Shown piece after piece: positions 11,921-25,085 of a DNA stretch of 64,000 bases. Position numbers and translations under genes: made by a program. This DNA comes from Elephas maximus indicus. Its lineage: Eukaryota; Chordata; Mammalia; Proboscidea; Elephantidae. The notes beneath the pieces were generated by a model. That model had not been told where the DNA came from and did not search any database. It saw nothing but the letters and a program-made list of their open reading frames with translations. Numbering within the stretch: position 1 is the first letter of the stretch; each line of letters begins with the position of its first letter. The DNA lies in NCBI RefSeq assembly GCF_024166365.1, contig NC_064831.1, positions 50,469,768 to 50,533,767 of the forward strand, in the 5' to 3' direction.

Positions 11921-12672
11921 ACTGGTCAGTAATTTAAAACACTCTGCTTAAAAAAAAAAATACTCTGCTTAGAAGAGACAAATGGTGCCCAGGCAGTGGG
12001 ATGAGTCAGCAGCTGCTCTCACTGCAGGGTCACCTCTGCGTCTCCATCGAACCTTCTAGCGAAAGGAAGTGCTTTGTCCAAAAAGGAAAAAAAATGTGGT
12101 TGGGTCACCAGGTTCACGACAATAACAGCAACGTTTCCAGGGACTTGGGGGATGGAGCAACCCCGAGGATATGTGCTTGGCGAACATCATCCAGGAGTTT
12201 GCTTGAGCTACTTCTGTACACACCAAAGACACCCTGATGACCCAAGCTAGTGCTTGCTCAACTCCAGCCAATTATATGCTTCATTCGCCTTGTTTCAAAA
12301 GGGCGGCGACAGGACTGCTCATTCAGGCCCCAAGGCTAAGGAGTGGCATAGCTTGTAGGTTAAAAAAAGTCCTAATTTTTCACTCATTAGGTCAGTCTAA
12401 GAGCAAAGCAGTAAAATTTCCCAGCATTTTTTTCAACAAACATAATAATATTCAAGGACATTTGGAATGAGAGAGGCCCTTAGGGATCATGTGACCCAAC
12501 TTTTTCCTTCTAGAAGAGAGACTGAAGCCTCAAAAGGAAGGGCCCATCCGAAAGCACACACCCCTGGGGTCGGGCCTCCTGGCTCCTAGCCTCTGCCTAC
12601 TTCCATTTTATTACGCTATTTGGATAAAATACTTTCTCACATTTCAGATCTTCTTCTATCCCAAGAAGGAAC

Positions 12673-12874
12673 ACCTCGGTGGTGCAAATGGTTAACGTGC
12701 TCAGCTGCTAACCAAAAGGTTGGCAGTCTGAGTTCACCCAGAGGTGCCTTGGAAGAAATACCCAGAGATCTGCTTCCGAAAAATCAGCCACTGAAAACCC
12801 TGTGGAGCGCAGTTCTACCCTGACATACATGGGGTCGTCATGAGTCAGAGTTGACTCACGGCAACTGGCTGGTT
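12673..12874 (+). mobile_element. AfroSINE (long body)
   Basis: CCTCGGTGGTGCAAATGGTT, GCTAACCAAAAGGTTGGCAG, body GAGATCTGCTTCCGAAAAAT, tail GTCATGAGTCAGAGTTGACT. Lies about 200 bp downstream of ANXA2 exon 3 in gene direction. Confidence 0.88.
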
Positions 12875-13039
12875 CTATCTCAAGAGGAGAAGGAGGGAGG
12901 GACAGGGAGAGAAAGGAAGAAGGAAGGTATGAGTGAGGTACATCAGGATCCACTCAATTAAAGTTCTATGACAATTTCAAATGACCAACGTGCGGCTATT
13001 TGAGGGAGAATGAAGAGGTGACTAAAAACACCTTAGTCA

Positions 13040-13174
<135 letters not shown>

Positions 13175-16100
13175 CTAAGGGTGAAAGACAAGCACACGCA
13201 AATAATGCACATTTAAGGTCCGCGTGTTCAAAAAACAATTCCTAAAATAAAATGTTTTCCCATCGTTTCTTTTAATTCATTCTTACACTAGGTAACTAGA
13301 AAATCTACAAGTATATATTTCTAGTTTTATCTTTTCGTGGAAGCTGAAAAGCTGAGGACTTGAAACCACTGATTTATTCCAGAAGGAAGGCTTTGAAGAG
13401 CATTAAACTGGGATGGCCAGAGTTGGAAACAAGCTGAAAATGTGGAAATGCCAGAGTGACAAGTGAGTTTGGCCAAGGTTTTGCCACAGGCACTTGAATT
13501 TCCACTGGGCCTGTATTGCTAAGCTTACAATTCTTTAAAAAGCCAATGTAAAATGTTTGCCGGCTTGTCCCTGACCATCCAGGTAGGCGAGGAGCAGCAT
13601 CTTCCTTCTTCCTCTGCCGTGGCCTGTGGGGCACCAAGGTGGTCTGGTCCGACGGCTCACATCCTCTTTGTGTTTGCCAGCTTCCTATTCTCTGTCCCCT
13701 GTATCCTCCCCTCGTCTTCTTTAATACTACCCCCTCTACCCACCACTCTTCCTAGTTTTTTCCTATTGCCGTTTAAACCTTCTTCCTTTTCCAGTGCTTT
13801 ACAAAGCCCATTACCCTTTCTGATTTGATGGACAGAAGTATCTCCACCCCAACCCCCCCACCCAAGACTGAGATAAGGGGTAAGGACAATGGCAAGCTTC
13901 TACTTCAGTTCTCCTTCCCAAAAAAGACGTTGGTATTTCCCTACTTCTCTGAAATGCTTTTGCAGCTTTTCTCCACCCAGCAACCCAGTCCCCAAAGCAA
14001 AGGCAATCTAAAAAGAATGGATAATGTGGTTCTGGTTGGCTAGTGGACTGTGGAGACATCCACCACTGGTCTACAGTCAATGTCAAGGCTTCCCACCCTG
14101 AAGTGCCAACTGCACTGCCACCAGCCAGGACTTGATCCCCATCCATAATGTGACGCCTTCACCTTGGCTTTCTTGTGAAGAGTCAGGAGATTGAGATGCC
14201 CCGACTTAACGCTCCACCCACAGGCACTACCTACACAGTCTGATTTTATTAGCCATGAGGTTTTGCAGGTAAGCAACTAAGATGCCGTCCTCTCAGGTGT
14301 CTCCCAGGACACGCTGGAAATCTAAGCTCAGGTTTAGACAAAACATTTCAAAAAGGACTTGTAAAGACCGTTTTGGACAAATAGTAAATACAGTTAACAC
14401 TTACAGCTTTGAAACACAATGGATTAGCAAGGTACTTTCCTTCTAATTTCACGATTTAAATTCTCCAGCCAGGTTAACTCCATGAAAATAGGGCACGCGC
14501 TGGGAAAATCTAAAGGCAAAGTGTTGTTCTAGAATATTTACTGTATTTGCCATGGTAGCTGCAAAATGTGGATGGAAATCTAAGGGAAAATGTTTTCCCA
14601 TTTATTAACAGTGCCATCAGTTATCTACAAAGACGGGCAGTCTGGCCATGAGCCGTTCCACGTACGGTTTAATTTCCCAGGGGACACACTGTCTTCTTCC
14701 AAAAACAACAGTGAGCGGGGAAAAGTTTCTTATAAATTTACAGTATCTCTGGAAATGACACTTAATTGATACTTGAGCCATTACCTATAAAATCTGCCAG
14801 TCGGAAAATCAAATTAGCAAGGCAAAAGTGATCTTTCCTTCCCTTAAAATACTGGGGCATAGGCAACATTTTCTATTCCACTCCTGTCTCTCCACTCAGA
14901 GGAACACTTCAGACCAGAAAGTAACTTCAAAGGCTGCACGAAAAGCCCTCTCATGAAACCTGACACAGAAAACAATCTATGGATCAGATCTGTCAGAAAA
15001 ACAAATTACTGAGCACCTGGACTTGTCTGGACCTTGATGTGCAGCTTGTATTGTTGCCAACAACAGTATGCACATGTTCCAAAAAGAAGAAAGACTAAAA
15101 ATACGGGCTTGCTACTCCATACAACCTGGGCTTACACAGACCCATCCATGCTAACCACCTTGATGGCAAGCATCAGGGACAGTACAGAGAGTTCTGTATG
15201 GCACCCAGTCTGCTGTCGACTCACCTACAGTGTGTCTTTGCATTTTAATTTCAGTGAGGTCATATTTTGAAGTATCATGCAGGATACTGCTAGAGACCAA
15301 TCTAAATGCTGAGTCTTTGTAAAGGCAATTTCTGCCAAGGCAACCTGGATGGTGCATGGAATTATTATTTTACATATTCAAAACTTACATTTCAGTTGGT
15401 TCAAAAACTATTTGAAATGACTTTTAATTCCATACATAGCTTAAAATTTTACTGTTAAAGGAAGAAGCAAATGCATCAGAATTTCCAAGTTCACATATTT
15501 CTTATAAATGGCAATTAAATTTAATTATGAGCTCCCTGGTGGCCAAAGCAAAAAGGGAAACATGATAAATTATAATTAACTGAGTACTTGGTTTAAAAAA
15601 AAAAAAGAAGAAGAAGGAAAATCCTAGCTCTTTTGGAGAAAAGCTTTCCCAGGTACTAAAAAAAAAAAGTATAGGTCCTTTCTCAGGATAATTTCCTGGG
15701 CACCATGGACACAGAGAAGTTCAGAGTGACAGGATCATTTTTGATATGGCGGTGGCTTCTGCCAGCCATTAGTAAAACCCTGGGGCATGGTATTACAAAG
15801 GATTATCCTAACAACTATTACCACTGACATACTAAGTATACCAAGATAAAATTTCAACCACCTCAGTATCACTGGCTCTTTCCAATTATGATGTGATGCC
15901 AAAAAAGTTTCTAGTGCCATGAGGTGTCTTTCAAATTGAACTGCTAGGAATAGTTAAAGTAATAAGGAAGAGGGAAGAACCAAATAATGTTTGTCTGAAT
16001 TTCACCCCTATTTTCCTTGGATGCACAAGGAAAAAGAACAACGCAGCTATCCAGAGGTATGTCTAATTTGCAAAAGTTGCACAAGGTATCTTAGTTCTCT

Positions 16101-16417
16101 AGTGCCGGCTCTAGGAGAAGTCTTTCTCTCTGGAGGAAGGTCCTTGTCTCTTCTGAGCTTCTGCTCTTGGGCAATCTTCTTGTGGCTTGGTATCTCTCTT
16201 CCCCCATCTCTGTTTCTCATTCGCTTGTTTAATCTCTTCGATGTCTCAAAAGAGATTGACTCAAAACACACCCTACACTAATCCTGCCTCACTAACATAA
16301 CAAAAACGACCCCTTCTCAAATGGGATTATAACCATAGGCACAGAGGTTAGGGTTTGGAGCACATATTTTGGCAGATTCAATTCAGTCATAAATTAAGGT
16401 AAAAACCAGATACTTAC
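13175..16417 (-). other. ANXA2: ANXA2 intron 2
   Basis: 3.2 kb with no full-length interspersed repeat recognised, unusual next to the repeat-dense neighbouring introns. A pyrimidine-rich tract lies at about 13670-13830. I see no further exon; open frames here are short and lack matching splice sites. Confidence 0.85.
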
Positions 16418-16465
16418 ATCACCCTCCAAGCTGAGCTTACACAGAATTTCGTGAACAGTAGACAT
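16418..16465 (-). CDS. ANXA2: ANXA2 coding exon 2 (start codon, S100A10-binding tail)
   Basis: Translates as MSTVHEILCKLSLEGD, identical to the human annexin A2 N-terminus as I recall it. The exon itself starts at 16476 after the acceptor TTTTTTTCCAG and has 11 bases of 5' UTR before the ATG (16465-16463). It ends in phase 0 at GAT with the donor GTAAGTA (16417 down). This amphipathic segment (VHEILCKLSL) is the helix that inserts into the S100A10 (p11) dimer to make the heterotetramer. After Met removal the N-terminal Ser is acetylated in known mammalian proteins, and Cys8 and Ser11 are regulatory positions; all are kept here. There is no alternative upstream in-frame ATG within the exon. 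Confidence 0.97.
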
Positions 16466-17805
16466 CTCGAAAGAAGCTGGAAAAAAAGTACAACAAAAAG
16501 TCTTTATGAAGAGGCTTTCCTTTCCCCTGAAGCACAGTGATTCATTACAGTAATTTCTGCTTCTTGGACCATTTCATCTGAGGATATTAGAGTAATTTTT
16601 ACAAATAGATGCAATTCTCATCTTATGATTGGGAAAATTCAAGCTTAGAGATGGTTTGCCTTAGGTTTGGGATGGGTGCCAAAGTAGGCCATCTTTCTTC
16701 CTCTATTTAAACAGAACCTGGAAAGATTGATTTGTGGATGCAAAAACAAAATGCTCCCCGAGGATAATGCAACTCATTCAAACAGGATAAAATTGAGCCT
16801 CCCACTTCTCTTAAAAAGTGGTAAGCTTAGCAAATCAGCCACAACTTCTATATTTCTCACATGTAATTTAATATACTGAAAAGAGCCTAAAAATTCTGGG
16901 TGTGAACTGAAATCGATACCATTTTCATGCTGTCCCTGTTCTAAATGAAATCCTTGATTACTATTCATAATTATCTTCTTGGCCCAATGATACTTAAAAG
17001 ATACTAAACTTTTTATGAGAAAGACAATGGACAGATTTCCTTATTCCATAAAGGATTGAATTTCTTGTATTTAAGATTCAAAATGGCTGGCATGAACTCA
17101 TCTTCCAGCTAGTACACTTCACTGGGCAGCAACATTAAAAAAAAAAAAAAAAACACTATAGCCTGATAAACTGGCTTCCCAGTTCTGCAATCACACAGTT
17201 CCCGGAACTGATACACTCAACCCTTGCCGATCAGGAGCACTCAGTTGGCAGCAAATTCATTTCAACTGAGACAAGACAGGTCATTCACCATGATCATCCC
17301 CAAAATAAAGAAAATAGAGCAGAACTTCGTCCTGAAACAGAGGGGAATGACATGTGAATTGCAGCAACTTCTGCTTTGGTCCCTTTTTGCTGAACATTCT
17401 TTGATCAAGGAAATTACGCCCATGCAAATTCAGCTTTCTATTCTCTTCAAGCAGTTTGCTTAGTCTAAATATTCTCATAAAACTGGTTTGCGGGGACTAT
17501 TTGACATAGACATTTGCTAAGCTATCAGAAAGCTTTGGACTAAGCAGGTTCCATGCCCTATGTGGGGTAACGTGAGTGGAGGGGATTTGTCTTTATTTGT
17601 AGCTAACGATGGATTTCTGCAAGGCTTTCATCCTGAGCTCTCCCTTAGATAACTCCTTTCCCTCTTGGATGCTCACAGAAGATTTTTAAGAATGGCAAAG
17701 AGAAAGCCAGTCACAGCTATTCCAACCCCCCCACTCCCAAACTTTTAGGCCACTCTTTCTCCCACGTCCCGCTACTGAGATACAATTCTGGTTTGTAAAA
17801 AGCCT

Positions 17806-18165
17806 GGCTCTGTGGTTGTGCTGTCCAATATGGCAGCCACCAGCCATGTGTGGCTGCCGAGCACTTGCAAAGTAGCTAGCCCAAACTGAGATATGCTGTA
17901 AGTGTGAAATGCACACCAGATCTTGAAGACGTAGCATGTAGAAAAAGAATGTAAAATCTCTCAGTAATTTTTTGTATTGATTATATTTTGCAATCATGAT
18001 GGTTTGGGTCTATTGGGTTAAATAAAATACATTATTAAGATTAATTTCGCCTGTCTCTTTTACTTTTTTTTTTAATGTGGCTACTAGAATTTTTTTTTTA
18101 CTAGAATATTTAAAATTGCACAGACAGTTCAAGTTCTATTTCCACGGGGCAACACCAGCGTAGAG
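17806..18165 (+). mobile_element. hAT-like non-autonomous DNA transposon remnant
   Basis: GTGCTGTCCAATATGGCAGC, CACCAGCCATGTGTGGCTGC, CGAGCACTTGCAAAGTAGCT and a later TAATGTGGCTACTAGAATT resemble the mammalian hAT MITE beginning 'cagtgctgtccaat..ggtagccacta'. Right half degraded and AT-rich. Confidence 0.55.
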
Positions 18166-18938
18166 AACCCCCTGGTGCCACGGTCTAATCCAGGTCCAAT
18201 AATCTTCATGGTGGTCGAGGCCACTGAAGTCTGAGATTTCTTGTCAAGCAGACAAATTTGAGTCAGCCGTGACAGAGCAAGAAATCTTCAAGTTGAAACG
18301 AGAAGCATTCCAGAGAGTCTCATCAGAATCCTTCAGCCTGAGGATTGCCAACCCAGGGATGAATCTCCTAGGACAGTAAACTACCAAAGCCCTGGTCTGG
18401 AGTGTCAGCCTGGGGCTCTGTCAGAGCTGGACTGGTTCTGCCGTGAGACAGAAACCCTTGTCATCTGCCTTGAAGAATTTAAGTCCCTCCTATTTTTTTT
18501 TTATAAACAGGTAAGGAAAAAAAAATGCCCCCAAAAATGGGATCAGCAAGGCCGAATTGCAAACAGAGTTGTCTCCACCTACAAAGACCTGGAAATCAGG
18601 TTCCATCTGTTTATTAAACTGGCACCTCACATTGGTTCTGCTGTTTAGGAGCCTCCACTACAGAGGCAGAGTACATCGTACATTGTTCTTTCACATTATC
18701 TTTCTAACTCTGAGTGTTGACTTTGCAGGCAGCTGGCTAAGTGTGTGCTCCCATGGGGCCACGCAATGCTGTTCAGATCAAAGACAATCTGGTCTTTCTT
18801 TATACTCTCCATTCCTGTTGTTTCTTCTCCAACCACCACAGCACATTGAGGAGAGCAGAAAATAGGAATTTTTAAAAGCCCCACAAATCTTTCTTTCCAC
18901 TTCACCCTCCACAATTGTGTTGCTCTTACAACAAATCG

Positions 18939-19154
18939 GAGTCTCTGGGTAAAGCAACCAATTCATGTGATTGCTCAGCTGCTAACCAAAAGGTTGGAGG
19001 TTCGAGTCCACCTACAGACACCTCAGAAGAAAAGCCTGGTGATCTACTTTAGAAAAATCAGCCATCACTGGAAACCCTATGGAGCACAGTTTTCCTCTGA
19101 CACATATGGATTTGCCATGAGTTACAATCAACTGGAAAGCAACTGGTTTGGTTT
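18939..19154 (+). mobile_element. AfroSINE (long body)
   Basis: GGAGTCTCTGGGTAAAGCAA, GCTAACCAAAAGGTTGGAGG, GGTTCGAGTCC box-B-like, tail GCCATGAGTTACAATCAACT. Confidence 0.85.
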
Positions 19155-19617
19155 CTCATCAAATCAGTCCTACATGCCTCTCTCAATCTCTTTGATCTTC
19201 TCAAAATCTACCCTTCAAATGCTCCCTCTTACCCCAGCAGACTACAGCCTCCAAAGATTAGCATCAGAAACTAGCCTCACCCCTCTCTCCTTACTCCTCA
19301 GCAGCATGGACTCCAGCCAGGTTGTTACCCTGCCTGTCCCCAAACACTGCACCCCTTTAACCCACAGCACCTTGCTTTATGCTTCTTCCCTCATCCCCTT
19401 CACCTTCTTCTATTTCTAGGGACCCTGCTTATTCCTGAGTTCCCGCTACATTGGCACTTGCTCCAAAGGGGTCACCAAAGCCCCCATTCCACAGAACTCT
19501 CTCCCATCTGTCAATCCCAAATGCCCTTTTTGGTACGCACCAAGGGGTGTCCACCATGTGCCAGGCATTCAGATGGCAAATATATAAGTACAGCTCAAGA
19601 CTGTAGAGGGTGTGCTG

Positions 19618-19784
19618 GAGCCCTGATGGCACAGTGGTTAAGAGCTATGGCTGCTAACCAAAAGGACAGCAGTTTGAATCCACCTGCCATTCCTTGGAAA
19701 CCCTATGGAGCAGCTCTACTCTGTCCTATACGGTTGCTACAAGTCGGCATCGACTCGACAGCAATGGGTTTTGTTTTGGTTTTT
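19618..19784 (+). mobile_element. AfroSINE
   Basis: GGAGCCCTGATGGCACAGTG, GCTGCTAACCAAAAGGACAG, tail CGGCATCGACTCGACAGCAA. Possible short target duplication TAGAGGGT on both sides. Confidence 0.92.
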
Positions 19785-19902
19785 AGAGGGTATGTTTTAC
19801 ATGGTGTCCCCCATAAATCTCCAATTCCCCCATAGATTTAAGGGTATCTTCGCACTCTCTAGGTGCTAAATAAACGTTTGGAAAAAAATAAGTTGCTATT
19901 AT

Positions 19903-20123
19903 CATATATTATACTATACTACGTTACATTATATTATATTGGAGCCCTGGTGGCACAGTGGTTAAGAGCTTGGCTGCTAATCAAAATGTCAGCAGTTCGA
20001 ATTCACCAGCCACTCCTTGGAAACCCTATGGGGCAGTTCTACTCTGTCCTATAGGATTGCTATGAGTCAGAATTGACTCGACGGCAAACGACAACATATT
20101 ATATTATATTGTATTGTATTATC
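19903..20123. repeat. (ATATT)n microsatellite interrupted by a SINE
   Basis: TATATTATACTATACTACGT and ACATTATATTATATT on the left, ATATTATATTATATTGTATT on the right of the SINE at 19941-20095. The AT-rich array was probably the insertion target. Confidence 0.75.
19941..20095 (+). mobile_element. AfroSINE inside an ATATT microsatellite
   Basis: GGAGCCCTGGTGGCACAGTG to GAATTGACTCGACGGCAAAC. Both flanks are ATATT-type repeats (19903-19940 and 20096-20123), with ATATTATATT as apparent target duplication. Confidence 0.93.
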
Positions 20124-21185
20124 ATCCTGCAGAAAAAAGCAGAATAACCACAAAGCAATAGCCACGAAGTCTGTTATTGCTCCATGCAAATGTCTTCTGC
20201 AGCCACATAAATATTTCCTATTTCATGCAAGTTTAATGGCAAACACATTTTCACCTTAGAAATAAAATAAGACCCTGGTTTCTTTGCTGTCAAATCCCTT
20301 GGCAATGCAAACTCATTTTGTATAAGACGGATTGGTCGCTAAGAGAAACAGTCAGCTTTGCCACCCACAATGTTTGTTGAAACATTAGCTTAATATAGTC
20401 CATTTGACTAATGAGACCATGTCAGTGTGCTTCTACCCTTGAAAGCAGAAAAGAGGAAGTCTTGGCAGCACTACTGTAGGTTACAAAGCTTGGTGATATG
20501 CAAGTCATCAATCATCTACCCTAACAAGCACAGACTGGGGCCCCCAAGAGAAAGAGCAGGGAGAGATACGCCCCCCGCAGGGCCTTGGAGCTCTCTCTTC
20601 TCTCACTGCTCCTCCGAGGTTCCTGAGACCCAGTAGGCCAGGGATTTGCCCAGAGAGGCTCAGCTAAGAAGCAGCAGGAGCAAGGCCAGAATCCAGGTTC
20701 CCTGACTCCTGGGCCACTGCCCTTTCAGCCTCACCGCAATGACTCTTCATTCCAAGAGACCAAGATACAGAGAAAAAGATAAAAGGAATACCAGGGAAAT
20801 CAGCGAAGGGCTTAGCGGTGAGGCAAGACTCTGGGTGACTAGTTTGAGAAGGTTCCAGCCCAAGAGACATGGGGAAGGCGTGGGAAGATGCGGATGGGGA
20901 GGATATTCCAGGTGCGGGGAGAGCAGGAGAAATGGTCTGAGAAGAAGCCACGTCTAACGTGGTGCCCTGTGGGAGCCTGAAATAGACAGTTCTGAATGGT
21001 ACGAAATTAAGCTTGACTATGGAAACGCTGAAGGGCCCGAAAACCAAAGTGATTTGGATTCAACACTTGTATTTTTCTGTTCACCAACATGTTTGCTCTT
21101 ACTGAAAACAAACTCAATAGCTCTTCTGCCTTCATTGTACCTACTGCTTTGAATGAGAATAAAAATGACGCCTACAGGACACACA

Positions 21186-21390
21186 GGAGTCTCAGAGTAG
21201 TGCAAATGGTTAAGCGCTAGACTATTAGCCGAAAGGTTGGGGGTTCAAAGTCACTCACAGGCGTCTTGGAAGACAGGGCTGGCAATCTGTTTCTGAAAGG
21301 TGACAGCAATAAAAATCCTACAGAGCAGTTCCACTCTGCATACAGGGGTCACCATGACTCGGAACTGACTCTATGGCAACAAAAAACAAC
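21186..21390 (+). mobile_element. AfroSINE (long body)
   Basis: GGAGTCTCAGAGTAGTGCAA, AAGCGCTAGACTATTAGCCG, CTGGCAATCTGTTTCTGAAA, tail CATGACTCGGAACTGACTCT and an A-rich end. Confidence 0.87.
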
Positions 21391-22592
21391 CACCAGGCAT
21401 ACGAAACAATTCCCCGTCTGCTAAATGCTCATCACAGCGTAAAACTCATAACCGCACTAAAAGCAGAAACACCACTCCATTTCTGGCCGACTTCCCCACA
21501 AAACATGAAACTAGCAGCAGTCTGCATCACTCCTTCCAACGCTTCAGCCTCACCCAGATCCCCAACTGGTTTCAACTTGTCAGTGTGCAAAAAAAAAAAA
21601 CCAGCAAATGTAATCTGTTGATGAGTGCCTTTACAGATCAGTACCTTCCATTCCCAGGGAGGGGCCAGATGACTAAAGGACATCACTGAAATGACCCTTT
21701 ATCCAGGAAAGCTTTTTCATTGTAAATAAATAAATAAACTAGAGAGGTACAGCCAGGCTTACTGAGAGGACCACACCCACATCAAGCTGGTCTGAAATAA
21801 TTCACCACTGGGATGAGAAGGAAAACAGGCTTGCTGGGCCCCACCCAAATGAAAGTGGACAGAACAGTTTCCTCTGGCCTTAAAAATATTAATAAACGAT
21901 ATTGTTAACCAGCTGATCAGCAAAGTCCTGAGTGTGAAGCTAGCCACTAATGAAATCATGCAATTGTGGAAAACAAGAGATTTACATTTAAAATAAGGAT
22001 TATATTAAAGGCAATTTAAGAGCTTGTCCTTTTTAAAAAGCCCTACAGGCTTTATTGTATTTTATCTTTTCACTCTACAAACATAGTTGCGACTAAAAAA
22101 AAAAAAGTATAAGTAAAGCAGCTTTAACGTCTCCCTCAAAAAGAAAAGGAAAGCAAAGAAAAAAGGTTAAAATGGAAAAACGCAAACCTGAAAGTGCTTC
22201 AAATAGTAAAACTAAGCTGTGCCGAACAGAGTTAAGAAGCACTAGCTCCAGGAAGCCCCGATATTAACTGGATCAAACAAACACATGTTGCAATAGGGCT
22301 GGTCTGAGCACAACCCAGCAGTGTTGTGTCCACGGCCGCTTTATGATTTACATGTGGACTGTTGATGGTTACCAGAAAACAGGTCCCTAGCAACCCTGAT
22401 GAATCAATCAGCAACCGAATGACACAGGCTGGGGTTTCAAACCAAATGTAGGTATGGGTGGGTGAGAGGGGGTGTTGGGCTTCCCCACCAAAGCCCTTGT
22501 TGTAGACTTGTGCTCACCTCTGTAGATAGAATACAGGGCCAGACTGGAATTTCAAACCAAAAGAAAAAAAAAAAAAGGTGGATGAGTGTGTG

Positions 22593-22759
22593 TGGAAACT
22601 CTAGTGGCACAGTGGTTCAGTGCTTGGCTGCTAACCAAAAAATCGGCAGCTGGAATCCACCAGGTGCTCCTCAAATACCCTGTGGGGCAGTTCTACTCTG
22701 TCCTGTGGGGTCACTATGAGTCAGAATCGGCTTGACAGCAACGGGTTTGGGTTTTTGGT
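22593..22759 (+). mobile_element. AfroSINE with 12-bp target duplication
   Basis: GGAAACTCTAGTGGCACAGT, GCTAACCAAAAAATCGGCAG, tail TCAGAATCGGCTTGACAGCA. ATGAGTGTGTGT occurs immediately on both sides. Confidence 0.93.
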
Positions 22760-23298
22760 ATGAGTGTGTGTAAGGGTCTCCCCAGTGTGCTCTACCCTCA
22801 GCTCCCAAAAAGTGTCTTTATTTAAAAGAAGCTTCCTGGAAGCACATACTCTTCTTGGTTTTATGGTCACATAGCCAAGTCATCCCTCCAGAGTCCCTGG
22901 AATTCTGCCCAGTGGCCTTGATCAAACTGGCAGGACGGAGGGAGACAACAGGACTTGCTCCAGCTTGTCCCTGCTGCCGCCTGATCTGAACCAATACTGG
23001 CTGGCTACCTACAGACGCGCTGTGGCTCCTTGCTTTCAGAGTCTCTCTCTCTGCCAGTCTCCTGAGAGGGGGGTAGAGTGGGCGGAGAGAAACCAGCAGG
23101 AAGAATGAGCTCACTTGGCACCTAGCGCTTTCAGGATTGGGAAATTCAGGCCTTCACGTTTACAACTTAATTTCAGTGTTTTATGACCCACATATTGTAT
23201 TTCCAACGGTCCCCCACTGCCTACGGAAAAGAAGGCAACTTCACATTCAAGATCTTCCACCCTGGATGTTGCCTACCTTTCTACCATTTTACCTCTAC

Positions 23299-23344
23299 AC
23301 ACACACGCACACGCATACATACACACACACACACACACACGCAC
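23299..23344. repeat. CA microsatellite
   Basis: An imperfect (CA)n run with CG and TA interruptions, ending in a pure stretch of about 20 bp. In ANXA2 intron 1. Confidence 0.9.
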
Positions 23345-23399
23345 CACGCACCCAAGTCAGCTCAGGCTTAACTCTTCTTAAAGCAAACACAGCACTCTC

Positions 23400-23665
23400 C
23401 TGCTACCTTCAGGCCTGTGCCTGCCATGTTCCTGCCACCAGGAACACGGTATTTTGATTAGCTGATGTCCAAGGACGCTTCAGGATTCAGAAAGTAGTAC
23501 TGCGTGTTCCCTTTGCTCATGCAGCCTCCTGCTCTGTGCCCCTGTCGCCCTGCGTATCTGTGAAAATGTCCTCTTTCGTACTACCTGTCTGCTGGGTGTG
23601 GGTCTTACACATCTGTTTGCTCATAGGTCTGAGCATAGTACCTGGCACAAGGCAGACGTTCAACT
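23400..23665 (+). repeat. L2-like fragment
   Basis: CCTTTGCTCATGCAGCCTCC, TGTGAAAATGTCCTCTTTCG and GAGCATAGTACCTGGCACAA follow the order of the L2 3' end. Diverged. Confidence 0.5.
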
Positions 23666-24669
23666 GAATTCTTCGGTGGTGTACACGCACTGGGCATTTC
23701 CATATTAGTGCCTCTTTTTTTTTTTTTTCTTTTCCAACACCCTCCTTCCTCCCTTCTTCCCTCCCTCAGACTGAGCATTGAAAAGGCAGCTCCAGTTACC
23801 TACATGCAGAGCTGGAGGTTGAAATTCCCAGCCTCTGTGCAAATCTTTGCAAAGCCTAGCAGATCCAGGCCAGCCTCTTTGTCACTGTGACATAAAGTCC
23901 ATCCTTACCCCTAGCCCAGCACCCACCTCTGACGCTGTTTGGGTCCTGTCCGCAGGAAAAGGAGGAGATAGAACCTATTTCCCCTTTCCACACTGGAGGC
24001 AAGGCCATGGGGGGAGGAAGGGCTTACAAGTGTCCCTGGGACTCTGATTTCCTCTGAGCTGTGAGTGTGGAGGCTGGGAGTGGCAGGGAGAAAAAGGCTA
24101 TGTCACAGCCCCTGCTTTCCCACCAGACTCAACCTGGGATTAGAACTCCGGCCACCTGGGTGCTACTGAGTTATGCTCTGACACGAACACACTGAGATGG
24201 CTTTAAACGCTTCCAGGTGTACCCTAGAAGGAAGATTCAGAGACAGTCTCTGTAGAGCCCCTCAGAAGCACAAGCCTGGGCGCCTGCTGGCCTGCCCTCT
24301 CTACAAAATAGATGGGGCCTGCCTCTGGCAATGGGGGAAGGAAAAATATACTAGACAGTGAATGGGCGGAAAGAATTTTTTTAAAGAGCTGGAATTTCCT
24401 CTGGTGTGGCCGACAACTAGAATAGGGTGTGGTACCAGGGAAAATGAAGGAAGTGGGTTCCCATGTGCAAAAAAAGAGAGGAACATTCCATTCCTACCTG
24501 ATTCTCACAATCAAGTCTGGAAGGCAGGTGAGTCAAGATCACTTTAAACAGCAGTTCCCCGAGGCAGCCTATAGGAGATGCTCAGGTCTGCGGGACAGCT
24601 GTATTAAAAGGGCAGTGAGCCCCAGCCATGCTTGGAAACTCACATTAATTTAGGAAAACGGAGAGTTTA

Positions 24670-24818
24670 AAACCAGTACCCAGTCAATGCCGACTCATAG
24701 TGATCCTATAGGAAAGAGTAGAACTGACCCATAGAGTTTCCAAGGAGCACCTGGTGGATTCGAACTGCCGGCATTTTGGTTAGCAGCCGTAGCACTTAAC
24801 CACTACACCAACAAGGTT
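24670..24818 (-). mobile_element. AfroSINE
   Basis: Reverse copy: CAGTCAATGCCGACTCATAG, GGATTCGAACTGCCGGCA, ACTTAACCACTACACCAACA. GTTTAAAACCA occurs at both edges, a likely target duplication. Confidence 0.92.
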
Positions 24819-24840
24819 TAAAACCACTGGGCAACTATAA

Positions 24841-24938
24841 TGTCGTTACTTGCCATTGAGTCTGCTCTGACTCACGGTGACCTCATATATAACAGGACGG
24901 AACGCTGCCCAGTCCTGTGCAATCTTTGTGATTGTTGG
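24841..24938 (-). mobile_element. RTE-type 3' end (long SINE or LINE stub)
   Basis: Reverse complement reads as 'caacaatcacaaagattg..caggactgggcagcgtt..tgaggtcaccgtgagtcagag', the same order as the RTE LINE 3' end at 43905-44008. Lies 20 bp from the preceding SINE. Confidence 0.7.
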
Positions 24939-24944
24939 TACAAT

Positions 24945-25085
24945 TCACTTATTTCTCTTCCCGCTAGATTTAGGGTCTACAAGAGCAGGCGTTTTCTGTC
25001 TGTTTTGTTCACTGCTCAGCCCCCAGTGCCTGTAACTCAGTGACACGTACTAGGTGCTTATTAAATATTTTGTGGAATAAATGGG
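24945..25085 (+). repeat. L2 3' end
   Basis: TCTGTCTGTTTTGTTCACTG, CCCCAGTGCCTGTAACTCAG and TAGGTGCTTATTAAATATTT match the conserved L2 3' tail. Confidence 0.65.

Noticed and set aside
18967..19419. A 150-codon plus frame
   Set aside because: Its first third is an AfroSINE and the rest a diverged L2-like segment.
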